Shown: positions 1-8,248 of the stretch, one piece after another
Position numbering within the stretch: the first letter of the stretch is position 1
Layout of the letters: every line of letters begins with the position of its first letter
Assembly (NCBI RefSeq): GCF_000611645.1
Contig: NW_014013479.1
Location: 1 to 21,418, forward strand
Reading direction: 5' to 3'
DNA from: Monoraphidium neglectum
Lineage: Eukaryota > Chlorophyta > Chlorophyceae > Sphaeropleales > Selenastraceae
Length of the DNA: 21,418 bases
The notes under the pieces: generated by a model
Databases searched by the model: none
The model's input: the letters and a program-made list of their open reading frames with translations, nothing else
What the model was told of the DNA's origin: nothing
Translations under genes and position numbers: made by a program

Positions 1-159
1 GATCACGAATGGGGCATCCTGTCATGGACCCTCACGCACCTGTGCGATGAGCACCACACCGCGCACATGTGCGCCCTGGCCTACCCCTTCATGCCCAGCA
101 TCAGCCAGGTCTACGCTGCTTATGTCACCGCTGTCCTAGGCCATAAGTCGCGCGTTTGA
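1..159 (+). CDS. 3' end of an unidentified gene (partial)
   Basis: Frame 1 is open from the first base and ends at TGA 157-159, giving 52 C-terminal residues. They begin DHEWGILSWTLTHLCDEHH and end TAVLGHKSRV. The stretch has balanced, non-repetitive, protein-like composition (several Trp, His and aromatic residues), unlike the Ala/Arg/Pro-rich shadow frames around it, and codon use is GC-rich as in the other genes here. I do not recognise the family and propose no function. The 5' part lies outside the window, and an exon boundary inside this stretch cannot be excluded. The first TGTAA downstream is at 1333-1337, which would imply a 3' UTR of about 1.2 kb if it belongs to this gene. Confidence 0.5.
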   Translation, partial: DHEWGILSWTLTHLCDEHHTAHMCALAYPFMPSISQVYAAYVTAVLGHKSRV

Positions 160-2249
160 GGAGCCCATGCACGCACGAATACATGCGTAACGGGCCGCCG
201 GTGCGGAGGCGCCGCCGCCGGGGCCGCCACGCGCGCTGGGGCGCCGCTGCACGGCCCAGTGGCTCCGTCTGCCAACGGTGTGGCACCGCGGCCAAAGGTG
301 TGGGCCTGCGCTCGGCCCGCCTGCTATGTACGGTAGTCGTTTCTGCTGCAGTGCTTGGATTGTGGCGCATCATGCGTGCGTGGGCTTTGATTTGCGTGCG
401 CCAAGTCCGCTGCGTCGCAGTGCGAGGCGGCCGGCGCCCTAGCCTCGCGCGGCAACCGCTTGCTGCTCCTTCGTGCCGCCACACGCCCGTCTGTAGACGG
501 AATTGCTGCGCGGGCGCCGGCGGGCTCGGCGGGCTTCGCAGCCCCCCCTCCCTTCTTTGCTCTGACACGCTATCTCAAGGGTGATGCTGCTTTAGACGCT
601 GGTGGGTGGCTTGGTGATCCCTGCTGGATTGGATGCATTTGCCCTTTCAGGAGCCGGTCAAACGTTGTCACTGTCCCTTCACCTTGCACTGGGTGGATTG
701 CAGCCCAGCGCGCGTGCTTGATTTCACCTGCGGGGCTGCACACACGCGCCATGGACAAACCTGGTATCACCATTATGCATTATCACACATTATACCACGG
801 CGCCGGCGCGTTGCGTGGATGGCTGACACGGCTGTTCTCACCCAGTGTATGTTGTCATTTGGCTTCAAAGCACAATGTTTCCTGTCCAGAAAGCATGCTG
901 GCCTGCAGGGCCACTTGTTGATACGCGCGCATATATACTATCAGATGCAAGGCGCTCCCCCTTCCCTTGTGTTTTGCGCGGCCTGCGCGACCTCGCCGGC
1001 CACACCTACATTACTGCTCAAAGTTTGGTGGCAGCGCGTGCGACGCAAAGGAAACTGCCACAGAACCTGAGGCCAATTTTCATGGCTTACAAGCGCGCAA
1101 TGTTTTCGTTGGTGGCCGTCCCTTTACTTCTCATGGCGGCCCTGCAATGAACCAGTCTCCTGGCGCAGAGACATCTGACGCGGCCGCGCCCGGTTTATTT
1201 GACCACATGCAGCCCAGGCTCAGCGGTTATAGTGGGGTCACCCCAACTTCATCAACAGATCGTTGGCTGGATGGTTTTTTAAAACTGCGGCACTTTCAAA
1301 CAGAGCACCCAGGGCCGAAGCACACACCCACTTGTAAAACACGTTTATTTGCATTGCTGCCTTGGTAGGTTTGGTACGGCACTGATGGTCTACTATTGCA
1401 AGGTGCCCTTGTGGTGATTGAAACAACAAGAGTGCAAGCCGTCATCAGCAAAGAAGTGTGACTTCATCTCTAGGCAAGCCAACAGCGGCTGCTGCAAAGT
1501 TCGCCGTGTTACAGTATGAGGTTGTGTGTATTTGAGCATTGCCTGGCGCCCGTGCGCAGGCAACGTGGCCCCTCTCATTCGATTGCGTCCACATGGCCAA
1601 CAGTTCTGGGCCGCTTTCAACAGCGCGTTTTGTGTGTTGCACTGCGTGCACCCCCAGAACTGTGCCAATCCATGAACCGGCTTCCTTGTCAAGTGGCACT
1701 TATATTCGTATGTGCATGGACGGGCACATCGCAAGGGCATGGCAATCCCCCAGCCTGCAGTCATGCATGCGCTCTGCTGCGTGCGCGCAGCGCTATCTGG
1801 ACACAGACATTTGAGAGCTGTCCGCGACCAGCAGGCTCTACAGTCAGAAACTCATATTTGTCCTCGTTGCGTGGTTTATACGCCACGTTGTCCCTAGCCT
1901 CCATCGAGCAGTTTTGCGCCCGACTAGGCAAGCTCGTGAACGTGAGAACCCCAGTAAGAGGCGGAAAGCATTTCAGGTTGAGACACGCGAAAAGGCCACT
2001 CCTGGGCGACTGATAGTCTCAGTCTTGAAGAGGTGGGCGCTCCGATGCATGCTCTCCCCTCTACCTTCACGGGGTGTTTGCGGCGCCTCAGCGACAGCTG
2101 GCGGCAAACATCAATCCATTCAAAAAACATCAACATACAAACCACGTTTACAGGACGCCACACGTCAGCAGCCACTGTGGCGCACGCGCGCGTCTCCTGG
2201 TTCCCGCATCGCCTGAACTGCGCACTACCGCAGCACACACCCCGCAAAA
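160..2249. other. Gene-poor 2.1 kb stretch: 3' UTR, intergenic DNA and ArfGAP promoter
   Basis: No reading frame here resembles a protein family I know. The open frames of 60-200 codons are Arg/Ala/Cys-rich, overlap one another on both strands, and lack a recognisable domain, as expected for chance ORFs in GC-rich DNA. The left part is presumably the 3' UTR of the gene ending at 159. The right end (about 2100-2249) is locally A-rich just before the ArfGAP start and probably holds its promoter and 5' leader. An isolated TATATA lies at 932-937 with no gene attached. Confidence 0.5.
1333..1337 (+). terminator. Candidate TGTAA polyadenylation signal
   Basis: This is the first TGTAA on the plus strand after the stop at 157-159. 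TGTAA is the usual poly(A) signal of chlorophyte green algae. The distance (about 1.17 kb) is long, so the assignment to the upstream partial gene is tentative. Confidence 0.25.
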
Positions 2250-2791
2250 ATGAACGCCAAGCGCGGCGTGAGCGAGCAGGACAACGAACGCCACAAGAAG
2301 CAGCTGGCGCTCCTCGCCAAGCAGGAGGGCAACAGGGGCTGCGCGGACTGCGGCACGCGCAACCCGACGTGGGCCAGCGTCAACCTGGGTGTCTTCGTGT
2401 GCCTCACCTGCAGCGGCGTGCACCGCTCCCTGGGCGTCCACATTTCCCAGGTCCGCTCCTGCAACCTCGACACCTGGCTGCCGCGCCAGGTCGAGTTCAT
2501 GGGCGTCATGGGCAACCTGCGGGGCAACCACTACTGGGAGGCGCGGCTCCCGGCCGGCTTCCAGCGGCCGCCGAGCGGCGCCCCGAACCCGCAGTTGGTG
2601 GGGTTCATCCGCAGCAAGTATGTCGAGCGCAAGTTTGCTGCAGAGGATGCGCCGCCACCTGACATCGACAATTGGCGGGCGCACCCGTACGGCGCGGGCG
2701 ACGCTGCGGCTGGCGGCCCGGTGTCGACGGCTGCAGAGACGGTGGCGGCGCCTGCGCCGGCGACGGCAGAGGCGGCAGCAGGCAAGCCGTC

Positions 2792-2868
<77 letters not shown>

Positions 2869-3029
2869 CTGTGGTCGCCACAACCCGGCCGCCCCCCGCC
2901 CCGCCGGCGGAGGATGACTGGGGTGACGATGGCTGGAACGACTTTGCCTCGGCGGCGCTCCCGGTCGACACCGGCGCTTCGGACCCTTTCGCTTTGCTCA
3001 GCAGCTCGTCTAAGGTGGCGGTGCGGTAG
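2250..3029 (+). CDS. ArfGAP-domain protein (AGD5/SMAP-like) with polyQ tract
   Basis: This is a 259-residue GTPase-activating protein for Arf GTPases, expected to act in coat recycling at the trans-Golgi and endosomes. The N-terminal ArfGAP domain (about residues 13-135) has the full zinc finger C31-X2-C34-X16-C51-X2-C54, followed by the arginine finger R59 in GVHRSLGVH. Residues 182-206 are 25 glutamines, all encoded by CAG. The tail ends with an acidic DDWGDDGW stretch, a WNDF sequence (WxxF type) and a DPF motif, short sequences of the kind that bind clathrin-adaptor appendages; that reading is inference. The start is the first Met before the conserved domain, in an A-rich context (gcaaaaATGa). 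The CDS has no intron, unlike every complete neighbour. The first TGTAA lies 300 nt after the stop. The ArfGAP call is firm; the AGD5/SMAP subclass is a guess from size and architecture. Confidence 0.93.
2793..2867 (+). repeat. (CAG)25 microsatellite inside the ArfGAP CDS
   Basis: There are 25 uninterrupted CAG codons in frame, with no CAA interruption. The tract encodes polyglutamine between the catalytic domain and the acidic tail. A pure CAG run of this length is expected to be length-polymorphic and prone to sequencing or assembly slippage. Confidence 0.97.
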
Positions 3030-3716
3030 TGCAGCTCCCAGGCCCGCTGCTTTGGTGGTTGGCAACAACTTAACGCCACCTGAAAAGCATCAGGCGTTGA
3101 TGGGCTTGTTGTGTGGGCGACGCGGAGCTTCCGATCAAGGGAAGATGGGCGACATGAGTACTGCAGCTTTGCTTAAATGAATATCAGCCTGCCCTGGTGC
3201 GGATGCTTCGAAGTAGTAATGCTGGGATTGGTCTCAGCACGGCAGCAGGAAGACAAGGAAGCTGCGGCCTGCTGTCGGTGTTCAGAGGTCGGTGCTCCAG
3301 GGGCCTGCAATAGGTAGTGCCGAGGCGGTGTAAAGGTTGCGACCGGGCTCATCGCTGGAGAGGCACCACAGCTGCTCTAAACTCCCAGGTTGGAGGGGGT
3401 TGGAGGGCGGCCGGCCCAAGCAGTTTACACTAGCGTTCCCTCCGCCGTTCTGGCTTTAGCGGCCGGTGCCACAAGTGTGCTGAAGTTGAGGGGCCCCGCT
3501 CGCACAAGTCTGTGAAATTGCAGCTGCGCCAACCACAGGTTGCAGCGGTAGATCCAAAGACTGCCGCAAAAGCGTCGCCGGGCGGCTCACTAGCAGGTAC
3601 GCTTGGAGCGGGTTACTGCTGTGGTCGAGGCGTTCACGGCATCAGTTGCCCTCGCTTTTTATTTTGCGCATACACAACACACAAGAACAGCAACAGTCCA
3701 GCTGCGCCCGGTCACG
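3030..3716. other. ArfGAP 3' UTR and IscA upstream region
   Basis: No gene is seen. The left part up to about 3350 is probably the ArfGAP 3' UTR, ending near the TGTAA at 3329-3333. The rest should hold the promoter and 5' leader of the plastid IscA gene. The frame of the IscA first exon is open upstream to 3603, but the residues before the Met at 3717 do not look like a targeting peptide. Confidence 0.5.
3329..3333 (+). terminator. TGTAA polyadenylation signal of the ArfGAP gene
   Basis: This is the first plus-strand TGTAA after the ArfGAP stop codon, 300 nt downstream, a normal 3' UTR length for a green-algal gene. Confidence 0.55.
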
Positions 3717-4872
3717 ATGCTCGCCTCTTCTGCCACGTCGAGGGTCGCGCGGCATGTGCAACGACCCATCGTGCTACGCAGCCAACATGCAGTAACACGG
3801 CACCCAGCTCCGCGGCTAGCAAGGGCGGGCGGAGAGACGGGTGGGTTTGCCACCTTTGGAGATCCAGAAACCTCTGGCTCGCGAGGCTTCTCAGACTCCA
3901 TTTGGTTTTAGTAGAGGCGTTACACGCGGGAGCTGCCGTGCCAGCCTGGTGGCGTGAACGGCGCGGCTGGCTTGCGGGCACGGCGGGCGATGCGCTCCAC
4001 GCAGGGCGAACAGCTCACCCACCCCGCCCCGCCGCCTCACCCCTTACCGCCTCGCTCTTCCCTCCCCTCCGCCCCCGCAGCCGCGGCCGCCCCAGTGGCG
4101 GAGATGCAGGCGATCACGCTGACCGACGCGGCGCTGGCGCACCTCAAGAAGATGCGCAGCGAGGTCGGCGGCGACGAGCTGCTGCTGCGCGTCGGCGTCA
4201 AGCAGGTGCGCGCGTCCCCTCCCCCTTGCGCCATGCCCCCTTAGCAGCCGCGCATCGGCGCCCCTCTACCACACACAGCGGCAACCTTTGAAGCTCCCTG
4301 GTCCTTCAAACAGCACCCGCAGCCGCGGCGCCGCAGCGGCCGACCCGCAGCAACCGCGCCGCGCGCCGTGCCCTCGAAACCCCCGCACAACCAGGGCGGG
4401 TGCAGCGGCATGTCGTACGTGATGGACTTTGAGGCCCCCGAGAAGCTGAGCCCCGACGACACCCTCCTGTCCGCCGGCAGCAGCCCCGACGCGTCCGGCC
4501 TGCGGCTCGTGTGCGACCCCAAGAGCCTGCTGTACCTGTTTGGCATGCAGCTGGACTACTCGGCGGCGCTGATCGGCGGCGGCTTCAAGTTCCAGGTGCG
4601 GAGCCGCACGCAGCGGCGCCCAGCGTTTCCGGGGGTCGCGACGGCGGGCTGGGCAGCGGCGCCGAGCCTTGGCGCATGCATGGTCAAGGTTCTGAGGGTC
4701 AGGGGGGCACCCTGGCAACGAGCTGGGTGCAAGTGGATGAGCAAAGGCACCAGGGATGTGCAGCGGCGCCAAGCAGCCACGCATTTACCGGCCTCTGCCC
4801 CCCTCCTTCCTCGACTCCCAGAACCCCAATGCCACGGAGACCTGCGGCTGCGGCACGTCCTTCACTGTTTGA
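3717..4872 (+). CDS. CPISCA: Plastid IscA/SufA-type iron-sulfur cluster assembly protein
   Basis: Exons are 3717-3840, 4081-4205, 4395-4595 and 4822-4872, all with GT-AG introns and consistent phases, giving 166 residues. This A-type protein carries or scaffolds Fe-S clusters in the plastid SUF pathway. The three cluster-binding cysteines of the family are present: C86 in GGCSGMSY, and C158 and C160 in the C-terminal CGCG. The run LFGMQLDYSAALIGGGFKF followed by NPNATETCGCG matches the cyanobacterial/plastid subtype rather than mitochondrial ISCA. Residues 1 to about 40 are rich in Ser, Ala and Arg with no acidic residue before E40, as in a chloroplast transit peptide. Compared with plant CPISCA there are a few extra residues (SAGSSPDASG) before LRLVCDP. 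No TGTAA was found in the 870 nt between this stop and the convergent VPS60 stop. Confidence 0.92.
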
Positions 4873-5746
4873 TGTGATGCGGCCAGTTGCAACGTGACCA
4901 GACCTCTCCTTGCAGCGGCTCTCAACAGCTTGAAATGGCGCCGCAGCCGCCCCTGCTGGTTCGATCAAGCTGCGGATTGCGCCGCCACCGGTGGCTGCCG
5001 TCAGCTGACAGCGCTGCAGACAGCTGACAACCAACGCGTCTTGCTCGCACGGCCTGCAGCAGTCTGCCGGGTGCGCAGATTTGTCGCCGCCGCCGAAGCG
5101 GCGCGTGTACCATCTCCTCATCTAGAGCGCCCCGGTGCTACAGCCTGGCATCGCCGGCACATTCAGCTGGCGTGCATGCTGAGTTGTGGCGTTGGTGCGT
5201 TTGAGCGTTTGGCCGCATCCGTGGCCCGCGTGGGCCCCAACCTGCAGGCTGCGCGTGCTGAGGTGTCGCGCCAGAGTATGTGTGCGTTTTGGTTCGAACC
5301 ACATCCCCTAGAGTTGACTCCAGCCTCACCCAGGGCCCAGCTGTGGTGGTTTTGTCTGCATTTGTTACAGGGGTGCTTCTGGGTCCTGCCCAGGTTTGGA
5401 TTTGGCCACAGGAACCAACAGACGCTGGGGAGCTGTTGAGGGGGATCGCAGACAGCGCGGCGACACACGGGCGAAACTATATCGCAGACAGCTGCGGCGT
5501 TGGTGCAGCGGCGTGTCACTAATGCTGCTCACAGCATGAAAGGGGGAAGGGTACAAAGGACACCGAGACCGTGGAAAGGGCGCACGGCACAAAACAAAAT
5601 GGCAGCAGCGCTCTGTGTGCCACGCATATAGGCAGACCCCCAGCATGCAACGCGAACTGTGCAGGCCTCCCCGGCGACCGCCCCAAACACCCGCGAAGGG
5701 CGCGGCTGGCCGTGGCGTGGGGCAGCCCAGGGCACGGCCGCCCTCG
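4873..5746. other. Convergent 3' region between IscA and VPS60
   Basis: The two stop codons face each other across 874 nt. The minus-strand TGTAA at 5369-5365 fits VPS60. No gene is visible. GGTTCGA strings near 4959 and 5291 resemble tRNA B-box cores, but no cloverleaf forms around them. Confidence 0.5.
5365..5369 (-). terminator. TGTAA polyadenylation signal of VPS60 (minus strand)
   Basis: The plus strand reads TTACA, so the minus strand reads TGTAA. It is the first such element downstream of the VPS60 stop, 378 nt past it. Confidence 0.5.
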
Positions 5747-7791
5747 TCACGTGCGCTGTGCGATGGCCGGCAGCCCCAGTTCCTCCTCCGCATTGGCCTG
5801 AGGGGCCGTGGGCAGCTCTGGAAGGTCGGGCTCCTGGGGTCAGGAGGAGTGTGGATGGGTCCAGGGGTTAGTAGAGGCACAGCAAGGATGGGCCAAGGGG
5901 CGACGGCGAAGCGGGCTGAAGGCTGACGTGAGACGATTGCGTCTCCGCGCGCCGCACCGCAGCAGCATGGGCCCATCACGGGGCGGTCGGCTCTGAGACC
6001 GCATGCAGCCCGATGCTGGACCAAGCTTCAGCGAGTGCCACCTCCCAGCTCCTCCGACCCACTCGCAACAGCCTCCACATACAAACACACCTGAACCCGC
6101 ACGCACGCAAGCGCACACACACACACACACACCCAAACACACACACCCACACAAACTCTCTCTTGTACGAACACGCTCACACGCACCTGCAGGTAGCTGG
6201 GCACTCCCCCCGCCGCTGGCTCCGCCATCATGTCCCCCTCCAGCGCGTCCAGCTCAGCCATGAGGTCCCCCTCGTCCACGTCCTCGGGGACGGCAAACGA
6301 CTGCCCCATCATCTCGTTGATGTCATTGGTGAGGTCCTGGGGGATGGGTGGGTGTGCGGGGTGGGGAGGGGCGGCGGGCAGGGCGCGCAGTGACAACGAC
6401 TCTCGGGACCACGCGCCGCCGCAGGCATCCCGGGCTTGCGACCAGGATTGCCTTTGGGGCTTTTTACCCAGGCCGCCGTGCAGCGCCACCACCACGGTAG
6501 TGCTGACAGAATCTGAGCGGCAGCAGCCCCAGGACGCGAGCGCACGCGCGTGGACAACATAGCCCCGGCCGCCCACCGCCATGTCGGCCAGCTCGTCCTG
6601 CAGCTTGTCTATGAAGTTGAGGTCCAGCTCCTTGTTGGCCTTCATGGCGCCACGCATCTCCTTGGAGGCGCCCTTGAGCGCCTGGCCGCAGGGCGAAAGT
6701 GTGGCGGCGGGGGCGGCGGCGCGTGGAGGGGCGGAGGGTTGGCAAGGGAAAAGTGCAGGCCGGAACCACACGGACCCTCACGCAATCGTGTGCGCGCACG
6801 CGCGCACGCACGCGCACACGCACGCATACGCGCACGCATGCACGCACGCCCACATACACACATACCGTATGCACGTGCATGTGCACGCGTGCGGGCACGC
6901 GTGCCTGCACGGCCGCTGCTGAACAAACCCTCGTCTCGCAACAGAGGTGTGAGAGGTCTGTGGTGACGACAACTGTAGGTACCGCGCCCATGCCCCCTCT
7001 GGGCCTCCTTCCTCACCTGCACGGTCTGCACGGTGTCCTGGATGCTCTCGACAGTGAACTTGGTCTGCTCCATGTTGAACTGCTGGTTGTAGAGGGTCTC
7101 CCGCTGCCCCTCAAACATCTTCTTCTGCCGCAGCACCTGGAGCGCATTTTGTCCGGTTCAAAACGCTGGCATCGCCTGGCAACCGCGCGGCCGCACGGCT
7201 GCCTTGACAGAAGTTGCGTCGCGGCTGCGCCAGCAGGCGCTCGCGGGACCGACGCACTCGCCGCACCTCGCCGGCATGGGCGACCCTCCACTGCGTCCCC
7301 TGCGCGGCTGCACAAGACCCGCGGCTGCCTGGCCACCTCACTCGGCAACAGCATTGGTTTCACGGCCTTGTGTGATGGCGCCTCTTAAACTCGCCCGCAC
7401 CTGCAAGGCGCGCCGCTTGATCGCCTCCTGCCCCGGCCCCGGGCGCGTCTTCTTCAATTGGTCCTTGAACTTCATCAGCTGCTCGTCCAGCTTCCGGATC
7501 TGCTCATCTAGCCTATGTTTGTACAGAAACCAGAGATACGTGCGGCTTGCTTGGGCTGGCGTGCAATGGGAAGATGCGGTATGCGGCTTTGCATGCAACG
7601 GCAGCGTGCCTCGGCAACGCGACTGCGGGTCCGTGAAGGGCGCCGTGCTGGGGATGCAGCAAGGCCAGCGGAGCCGCAGCTGGCGGCTTGTCAAGCACCC
7701 ACCTATCCCCTCTGCTGGTTAGGCGGTCGCCCGCCTGTTCCAGCGTGGGCGCTGGCTCCTTCTTCTGCGGCGCGCCGAAGATGCGCCGCAT
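5747..7791 (-). CDS. VPS60: ESCRT-III subunit VPS60/CHMP5
   Basis: Exons in transcript order are 7791-7703, 7512-7401, 7136-7017, 6681-6577, 6336-6187 and 5833-5747. All introns are GT-AG and phases agree, giving 220 residues. VPS60/CHMP5 is an ESCRT-III-type protein that works with LIP5/Vta1 and the VPS4 ATPase in multivesicular-body sorting and membrane scission. Diagnostic features are the start MRRIFGAPQKKEPAP, the basic helical hairpin containing KFKDQLKKTRPGPGQEAIKR, then RQKKMFEGQRETLYNQQFNM, and the acidic segment VDEGDLMAELDALEGDM followed by VPSYLQ. The C-terminus ELGLPAIAQRT matches the plant VPS60 end. The charge pattern (basic N-terminal half, acidic C-terminal half) is typical. 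The start was set at 7791, not the in-frame ATG at 7842, because family members begin at M-x-R-x-FG. Introns 3 and 5 carry simple repeats. Confidence 0.93.
6112..6155. repeat. CA/GT-rich repeat in VPS60 intron 5
   Basis: The plus strand carries an uninterrupted CA run at about 6114-6132, followed by an imperfect CA-rich stretch. It lies in the intron at 6186-5834, so the pre-mRNA contains the UG version. Confidence 0.85.
6785..6900. repeat. Alternating purine-pyrimidine repeat in VPS60 intron 3
   Basis: About 115 nt are made almost wholly of GCAC, GCGC and ACAT units on the plus strand. The pre-mRNA strand carries the GU/GC version. The tract lies within the 335-nt intron at 7016-6682. Long alternating purine-pyrimidine runs of this kind can adopt Z-DNA. 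Confidence 0.85.
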
Positions 7792-8248
7792 GGTTGCGCC
7801 GCTGCTGCTTTGCCCAACGCGCCCGGACAGCAGACAGCCCAACTGTAAAGGTTACAGCTATCCCGTGAAAGCGCACGACGCCGCCCACGCTGACTTGTAC
7901 GTTGGGACGCTGGGCTGCTTAGTAGAAGCAACTGCGTGCGCAGTGTAGAGTTGGCACGACCAAGCTCAAGTGACAGGCGCATGAAATTTCGTAAGCTGCA
8001 TCAATCAGCTGCGAGTGCTGGTTACCACATAGAGAACTGTCTGGGTCGGATCTGGTCTTGTAGCTTCCCGCAAGCCTCGCCACCACAACGGCTACGGGGC
8101 TGAGCTTTCCAGTACTTTTGGAGCAGCCGTATGCTGATCTTGTAACATTGCACCGCTCAGACCGCCTATCAGGGTCGCATGTGGCGCCTCGTGCACCCAT
8201 CAGCGAGCGCGCAGGCCGCCCTGGTTTGCCGCAGCTGACCCTGTAAGA
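7792..8248. promoter_or_regulatory. Divergent intergenic region shared by VPS60 and ENGase
   Basis: The VPS60 and ENGase start codons point away from each other across 457 nt, so both promoters and 5' leaders should lie here. No TATA box is obvious. A perfect dyad, CTGTAA-AGG-TTACAG, lies at 7843-7857, about 52 nt upstream of the VPS60 ATG. No coding sequence is supported. Confidence 0.5.

Noticed and set aside
932..937. TATATA as a promoter TATA box
   Set aside because: No coding region or conserved frame starts within a sensible distance on either strand.
4955..5300. GGTTCGA strings resembling tRNA T-arm/B-box
   Set aside because: No matching A-box, anticodon arm or acceptor stem could be folded around either copy.
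7789..7842. Upstream in-frame ATG (7842) as the VPS60 start
   Set aside because: It would add 17 residues (MGCLLSGRVGQSSSGAT) before the conserved MRRIFG start.
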